From Rhodospirillales bacterium (GTDB taxonomy: Bacteria > Pseudomonadota > Alphaproteobacteria > Rhodospirillales > Casp-alpha2), in NCBI GenBank assembly GCA_017644185.1, contig JAEPMA010000001.1, positions 124,001 through 188,000 on the forward strand: a DNA stretch of 64,000 bases, written 5' to 3'. Both the position numbers and the translations under genes were made by a program. Under the pieces are notes generated by a model. The model made no database searches, was not told the origin of the DNA, and was given only the letters and a program-made list of their open reading frames with translations. How positions within the stretch are numbered: position 1 is the first letter of the stretch; every line of letters begins with the position of its first letter. Below are positions 59,465-64,000 of the stretch, one piece after another.

Positions 59465-60870
59465 GAAGCGGCTGCTTCCGCACCGAGTGTGTCGTCGACG
59501 AGACGCTCAATGGCGTCGAGGCTGTTGTCCGTGGTTACCGAACGCTCTTCGCGTTCATAAAGATCGCTCATACGCTCCGGTAATTCGGGGCGGACGCCGG
59601 TCGCAGCCTCGACCGCGTCCGGGAACTTCGCCGGGTGCGCCGTCGCCAGGACCACCATCGGCGTGCCGTCGTGATCGTGTTTGGCCTTCGCGGCGGCAAG
59701 CCCGACGGCTGTGTGCGGGTCGATCAGCATGCCGTTCTCTTCGTATAGGGTGCGGATCGTCTCGGTGGTTTCCTTGTCGTCGTAACGTGCCGCATCGAAT
59801 TTCTCGCGAACGGTTTCCAGCATGCCCTGATCGACACGGAAGCTGCCTTCTTTGCGGAAGGTCGTGAGCGTGCTTTCGACACGCGCACCGTCGCGGCCCA
59901 TCATGTCGAATAGCAGGCGTTCGAAGTTCGACGAGATCTGGATATCCATGCTCGGGCTGAGTGTCGGCACCACGGCGTCGGTGCGCATCTCACCCGTATC
60001 GAAGAACCGCGCCAGAATGTCGTTGGCGTTGGCGGCAACGATGAACTTCTTGACCGGAACGCCCATCTTCATGGCGGCGTACCCGGCGAAGACATTGCCG
60101 AAGTTACCGGTTGGCACAGTGAAGGAAACTTCGCGCTCCGGTGCACCCAGATGAAGCGCCGCGTGGAAATAGTAGACGATCTGCGCCATGACGCGGGCCC
60201 AGTTGATCGAGTTGACCGCTGATAGGTGATGGCGGTCACGGAAGGGCGTGTCGTTGAACATCGCCTTCACAAGATCCTGGCAGTCGTCGAAGGTGCCACG
60301 GATGGCGACGTTGTGGACGTTATCGGCGAGCACCGTCGTCATTTGCCGGCGCTGCACTTCCGAGACCCGGCCTTCCGGATGCAGCATGAAAATATCCAGC
60401 GTGTCTTTGTCTCTGCAGGCTTCAATGGCGGCGGAACCGGTGTCGCCCGACGTTGCGCCGACGATCGTTATGTGTTCTCCACGTGCCTGCAAGACGTGAT
60501 CGAACAGCCCGCCCAGCATCTGCATGGCGACATCCTTGAAAGCGAGCGTCGGACCGTGGAACAACTCCATCAAGTGAATGTCGTCGCCGATATTGATCAG
60601 CGGTGCGACCTCGCCACCCTCGAACGTCGAATAGGCGCGCGCAATGATTGCCTTCAAAGCGTCGTCGTCGATCGTGCCGCCGACGAAGGGGTGAATAACC
60701 TTGAATGCCAGGTCGTTGTAGCTGAGCGACTTCATCGATACGAGATCATCAGCGCTGAACTGCGGCCATTCGGCGGGCACGTACAGGCCGCCGTCGCGGG
60801 CAAGGCCGCTTAACAAAACCTCGTCAAACGCCAGTTCAGGCGCACGGCCACGGGTCGAAATATAGCGCAA
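59461..60870 (-). CDS. thrC: Threonine synthase
   Basis: A 469-residue PLP enzyme that converts O-phosphohomoserine to threonine. The PLP lysine is Lys112 in HGPTLAFKDVAMQ, the phosphate-binding loop is GATSGDTGSAAI, and the N-terminus MRYISTRGRAPELAFDEVLLSGLA is typical. It is the first gene of an operon with the M16 peptidase and DUF3553. Together with thrB at 46874 it finishes threonine synthesis. Confidence 0.96.
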   Translation of the reverse strand: MRYISTRGRAPELAFDEVLLSGLARDGGLYVPAEWPQFSADDLVSMKSLSYNDLAFKVIHPFVGGTIDDDALKAIIARAYSTFEGGEVAPLINIGDDIHLMELFHGPTLAFKDVAMQMLGGLFDHVLQARGEHITIVGATSGDTGSAAIEACRDKDTLDIFMLHPEGRVSEVQRRQMTTVLADNVHNVAIRGTFDDCQDLVKAMFNDTPFRDRHHLSAVNSINWARVMAQIVYYFHAALHLGAPEREVSFTVPTGNFGNVFAGYAAMKMGVPVKKFIVAANANDILARFFDTGEMRTDAVVPTLSPSMDIQISSNFERLLFDMMGRDGARVESTLTTFRKEGSFRVDQGMLETVREKFDAARYDDKETTETIRTLYEENGMLIDPHTAVGLAAAKAKHDHDGTPMVVLATAHPAKFPDAVEAATGVRPELPERMSDLYEREERSVTTDNSLDAIERLVDDTLGAEAAAS

Positions 60871-61033
60871 AGAAATTCTCCCTATCGGGGCGAGAACAAC
60901 GGTGCCCCCGTTATTTCGCTAAAACTATCCATCGAAACCCGGTGAAACAAGGACGACGGCGCGTCCAACAATGTTGAAGTGAAAATTCGAACAGGGCATG
61001 ATTAAAAAAATAATCACTCAGGAGGCAGGGCCT

Positions 61034-61984
61034 GTGAGAACATTCGTTGCGAAACTCATGATCATGTTCGTAATGATGGGCGCACCTGCCCTTCATGCGG
61101 CGGATAAGGTCACCATCGGCACCGGCGGCAAGACCGGGGTCTATTATGCGACCGGTCAGGCGTTGTGTGGGCTTTTGAACGCCCGGAACGTTTCTTGCCA
61201 GGCGCCGCCCAGCGGCGGCTCGGTGGCGAACCTAAAGGCGCTTATGGCGGGTGCTGCCGATTTTGCGATGGCTCAGTCAGACTGGCAGTTCCATGCCTAC
61301 AAGGGCTCCAGCGAATGGAAAGACAAGAAAATCGAAAACCTGCGGGCCGTATTTTCGGTCTATGCCGAGCCGATTCAGGTGGTGGTCAATCGTGATGCCA
61401 AGATCAGGAACTGGTACGCGCTCAAGGGTCACAGCATCAATATCGGTAACCCGGGCGCTGGGCACCGTCAGACCATGGAGGAGATGCTGGATGCGCAGCG
61501 CTGGAAACTAAGCACTTTCAGCGCCGTCAGCGAACTACCCTCGTCCGAGCAGGTCGACGCGTTTTGTGAAGGCAAGTTCGAGGCCTTCGTCTATGCGGTT
61601 GGAATTCCGAACAACGCCATGCAGCGCGCGGTCTCAGAATGCAATGGCATGCTGATCGAGCCGCATAACACGATCATCCGTAAACTGGCGACGGCGGCCC
61701 GGCCCTATTATTCGAAAGTCACGATCCCCGCGAAAACGTATTGGGATGGGCAGAAGAAAGTCGATACATTCGGGGTGATGGCGACGCTCGTCACCATGAA
61801 AGATACCGACCCCGGCCTGGTCGAGACCCTCGTCAAAGCCGTGTTCGAAGACTTCGACGGTTTCAAGGCCAAGCACCCCGCTTATGCCGTCTCGACGCCT
61901 GAAAAAATGGTGGCGGACGGCCTCAGCGCGCCGCTGCACCCGGCGGCGGAATCCTATTACAAGTCCAGAGGCTGGTTGAAATAG
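61034..61984 (+). CDS. TAXI-family TRAP transporter substrate-binding protein
   Basis: A 316-residue periplasmic binding protein of the TAXI branch of TRAP transporters, which carry carboxylates or amino acids. I chose the GTG at 61034 because AGGAGG lies eight bases upstream and the signal peptide (MRTFVAKLMIMFVMMG, cut near LHA) follows directly; the ATG at 60998 adds 12 residues. The family start is TIGTGGKTGVYYATGQALC. No TRAP membrane subunit is adjacent, so the binding protein probably works with a permease encoded elsewhere. Confidence 0.92.
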   Translation: MRTFVAKLMIMFVMMGAPALHAADKVTIGTGGKTGVYYATGQALCGLLNARNVSCQAPPSGGSVANLKALMAGAADFAMAQSDWQFHAYKGSSEWKDKKIENLRAVFSVYAEPIQVVVNRDAKIRNWYALKGHSINIGNPGAGHRQTMEEMLDAQRWKLSTFSAVSELPSSEQVDAFCEGKFEAFVYAVGIPNNAMQRAVSECNGMLIEPHNTIIRKLATAARPYYSKVTIPAKTYWDGQKKVDTFGVMATLVTMKDTDPGLVETLVKAVFEDFDGFKAKHPAYAVSTPEKMVADGLSAPLHPAAESYYKSRGWLK

Positions 61985-61988
61985 GCCG

Positions 61989-63500
61989 TCAGTCCGGCAG
62001 ATAACGCGCTTTCAGATGTGCCTTGAACGGCGCCGCTTCGAGTGGGCGGCCCGTGGCGCGGCTCAGAAGCTCTGGCCCCGACAAAAGGCGGCCGTTGGCG
62101 TGGACGTTCTCGCGTAACCAAGACAGAAGCGTCGTGAACTCGCCTTTGGCAACGTGTTCCGGAATCTCGGGATGTGCGGCGCACGCGGCCTGATAAACCT
62201 GCGCCGCGGTCATCGCGCCCAATGTGTATGTCGGGAAATAACCCAGCGCGCCGTCGTACCAGTGGATGTCCTGCAGGCAGCCTTGGGCATCGTTCGGGAC
62301 GTCGACCCCCAGCAACTCCTTGAATGCCGCGTTCCAAGCATCCGGCAGGTCCGCGACCTTGAGCTTACCGGCGATGATATCTTTTTCCAGCCGATAGCGC
62401 AGGATCACGTGCAACGGATAAGTGACTTCGTCGGCGTCGACCCGGATAAAGCTGCGTTCGACCTTGTGATAGAGCTTGAGGATGTTGTCGGTTTCCCAGG
62501 CCGGGCCCTCGCCATTGAACGTCTCTTTGATGATCGGGAGTGCAAACGTGACGAACTCCGGTGAACGGCAGACCTGCATCTCCATCAACAGCGACTGGCT
62601 CTCGTGGATCGACATACCGAGCGCCGTACCAACCGGTTGCAGGCGCCATTTTTTCGGAAGCCCTTGCTCGTAAAGTGCGTGGCCGGTTTCGTGCAGAACA
62701 CCCATGAGGGCGGACGTGAAGTCGTTCTCATCATACCGGGTGGTTATGCGCACATCGTCAGGCACGCCGCCGCAGAACGGATGGTGGCTGACATCCAGCC
62801 GGCCGCGTTCGAAATCGAAACCGAGCACGCCCATGAACCGCATCCCGAGTTTACGTTGGATTTCTTCGGGGAACGGGCCTGCCGGCATGATCGCGGGGCC
62901 GGCGGCGGCTTGACGCGCCAATACATCGTCGAGAAAACCCGGCAGGAAATCGGCGAGGTCATCCAGGACCGGGTCGATGTCGGCGGCGCGACCGCCGGGC
63001 TCGTAAGAATCCAGCAACGCATCATACGGGGCGAGATCGAATGCCTCGCCAATGCGCTGGGCCTCCTCACGAACGAGTTCCACGAGTAATTCGAGGGGGC
63101 CGGCCACGATGGAAAAGTCGCTCTCAGCCCGGGCCTTCCGCCAGGCTTGTTCGGACGTGCTCGAGGCGCGCGACATTTTGGTGACGAAGGCCTCGTCGAG
63201 TGCAGCAGCGCGGCGATGCCGGCGCTCGATCTCGGTCAGGTTGGCCGCCTGCCAGGGGTCGAGCACGGCGTCGTTGGCGCGCGCGGCGGCGATCAAGTCG
63301 GCGGTTTCATTTTCGATCAAAAGACCGTGGGCTATCGCCCTCAGTTCGGCGAGTTGCTCGGAACGCGATTCGGCGCCGCCGTCCGGCATCACCGCGGCAT
63401 AGTCCCAGTGCAGAACGGCCTGGGCCTCACCGAGCAGCGCGATTCGGCGAAAACGAGATTCCAGTCTTTCGTAGGCGTCGGGGAGCGGCGCGTCGGGCAT
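61989..63500 (-). CDS. M32-family metallocarboxypeptidase
   Basis: A 503-residue cytoplasmic zinc carboxypeptidase of the Taq type. The HExxH motif is HETGH (in GVLHETGHALYEQG, about residue 267), with the downstream HESQS third-ligand region and the DVRITTRYDENDF segment. It removes C-terminal amino acids from peptides. It stands between the TAXI gene (convergent, four bases) and ctaB (three bases upstream on the same strand). Confidence 0.95.
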   Translation of the reverse strand: MPDAPLPDAYERLESRFRRIALLGEAQAVLHWDYAAVMPDGGAESRSEQLAELRAIAHGLLIENETADLIAAARANDAVLDPWQAANLTEIERRHRRAAALDEAFVTKMSRASSTSEQAWRKARAESDFSIVAGPLELLVELVREEAQRIGEAFDLAPYDALLDSYEPGGRAADIDPVLDDLADFLPGFLDDVLARQAAAGPAIMPAGPFPEEIQRKLGMRFMGVLGFDFERGRLDVSHHPFCGGVPDDVRITTRYDENDFTSALMGVLHETGHALYEQGLPKKWRLQPVGTALGMSIHESQSLLMEMQVCRSPEFVTFALPIIKETFNGEGPAWETDNILKLYHKVERSFIRVDADEVTYPLHVILRYRLEKDIIAGKLKVADLPDAWNAAFKELLGVDVPNDAQGCLQDIHWYDGALGYFPTYTLGAMTAAQVYQAACAAHPEIPEHVAKGEFTTLLSWLRENVHANGRLLSGPELLSRATGRPLEAAPFKAHLKARYLPD

Positions 63501-63503
63501 CGC

Positions 63504-64000
63504 TTACAGGACCGGGATGAACAGCAGCCGGTCGGCGATCATCGCGAGGAAGATCAGGAACAGGTAGAGGATCGAGAAAAGGAACAGCGGCTTGGCCGGC
63601 TCCGTCCCTTCTGCTTTCCAGAGCCGCCAGGTGCGAACCCAGAACATGATACCAAGCACGGCAGCAGTGGCGAGATAGAGCACACCGGACACACCCAGGA
63701 AGCTGGGCGCCAGCGTGGATGCCACCATCAAGACCGTGTAGATCAGCATCTGGCGTTTGGTTTCGCGCTCACCCGCGACGACGGGCATCATCGGCACGCC
63801 GGCAGCGGCGTAATCGCCACGGCGGAACAGCGCCAGTGCCCACGAATGCGGCGGGGTCCAAAGGAAGATGATCATAAAGAGCGCGATCGCGCCGGGATCG
63901 ATGCTTCCCGTGACGGCGGCCCAGCCGACTAACGGCGGGAACGCGCCGGCGGCGCCACCGATCACGATGTTCTGCGGGGTGCGGCGTTTCAGCCAGGCGG
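63504..64000 (-). CDS. ctaB: Protohaem IX farnesyltransferase, N-terminal part outside the window
   Basis: The membrane enzyme that turns haem B to haem O for cytochrome oxidase. Only the C-terminal 165 or so residues are present: the reading frame is open to the right edge (visible as [13 protein letters not shown], the end of the second conserved prenyl-binding loop region), followed by helices and [15 protein letters not shown], the DY-type segment [16 protein letters not shown], and three or four final membrane helices. It is three bases upstream of the M32 gene, in the same operon. The rest of the gene lies beyond 64000. Confidence 0.94.
   Translation of the reverse strand, partial: AWLKRRTPQNIVIGGAAGAFPPLVGWAAVTGSIDPGAIALFMIIFLWTPPHSWALALFRRGDYAAAGVPMMPVVAGERETKRQMLIYTVLMVASTLAPSFLGVSGVLYLATAAVLGIMFWVRTWRLWKAEGTEPAKPLFLFSILYLFLIFLAMIADRLLFIPVL

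Overview
The window is about 60% G+C and reads as a contiguous piece of an alphaproteobacterial chromosome, most likely a free-living, flagellated, aerobic member of the Rhodospirillales or a relative. This is inferred from the gene families and orders present: petABC, gcvT-gcvH-gcvP behind a glycine riboswitch, thrC next to an M16 peptidase, thrB-rnhA, the DUF1285-NUDIX-DUF6111-CCA cluster and the moxR-DUF58-DUF4159 cluster. Genes are densely packed, often with 4-base stop/start overlaps. I saw no tRNA, rRNA, CRISPR array, insertion sequence, prophage or integrase. The first and last genes (mtnP and ctaB) are cut by the window edges.

Layout. 1-2284: methionine salvage (mtnP, an acetyltransferase, mtnA). 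2362-6118: a sugar-acid or carbonyl neighbourhood with a D-erythronate dehydrogenase-like SDR, a fumarase-superfamily lyase, a class II aldolase carrying an N-terminal Phd/YefM antitoxin-like domain, and a small cupin. 6254-9307: a small secreted protein and the cytochrome bc1 operon. 9591-10982: trmL and hemF. 11125-16103: a trehalose operon (otsB, GH15 hydrolase, otsA, glk). 16214-18007: a small membrane protein, a PrpF-family isomerase and a PilZ protein. 17988-21687: six tightly coupled minus-strand genes including the CCA-adding enzyme. 21728-28454: the moxR cluster. 28451-32455: LysR/azoreductase, pirin, a Rid-family protein and a 4,5-dihydroxyphthalate decarboxylase-like protein. 32478-33527: a single flgG with a well-formed sigma-54 promoter, then dacB and an MFS transporter. 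36257-39511: small conserved proteins, an Lrp regulator, a VOC protein, a haloacid dehalogenase-like hydrolase and a secreted VWA-like protein. 39515-44196: glycine cleavage operon and tandem riboswitch. 44273-50210: a lipoprotein, a peptidoglycan-binding repeat protein, thrB-rnhA, a microprotein, a GcvA-type LysR and a peroxiredoxin. 50329-54456: DsbD, YqgE, a small conserved protein and a CitE-like lyase. 54457-58003: an AT-rich leader followed by an ATP-grasp ligase and a 663-residue protein of no family known to me. 58000-64000: DUF3553, M16 peptidase, thrC, TAXI binding protein, M32 carboxypeptidase and ctaB.

Two places look most likely to hold something undescribed. The first is the ATP-grasp plus 663-residue pair (54733-58003). 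The large partner has a Gln-Cys-His-Asn pattern spaced as in papain-fold enzymes, so the pair could be a peptide-bond-forming and acyl-transferring (or hydrolysing) module with an unknown substrate. The second is the fusion of a Phd/YefM DNA-binding antitoxin domain to a class II aldolase (4919-5761), with no toxin gene and with inverted repeats directly upstream; this suggests an enzyme that may bind its own promoter. The flgG promoter region, with FlbD-like, IHF and sigma-54 elements in textbook order, is a clear regulatory finding.
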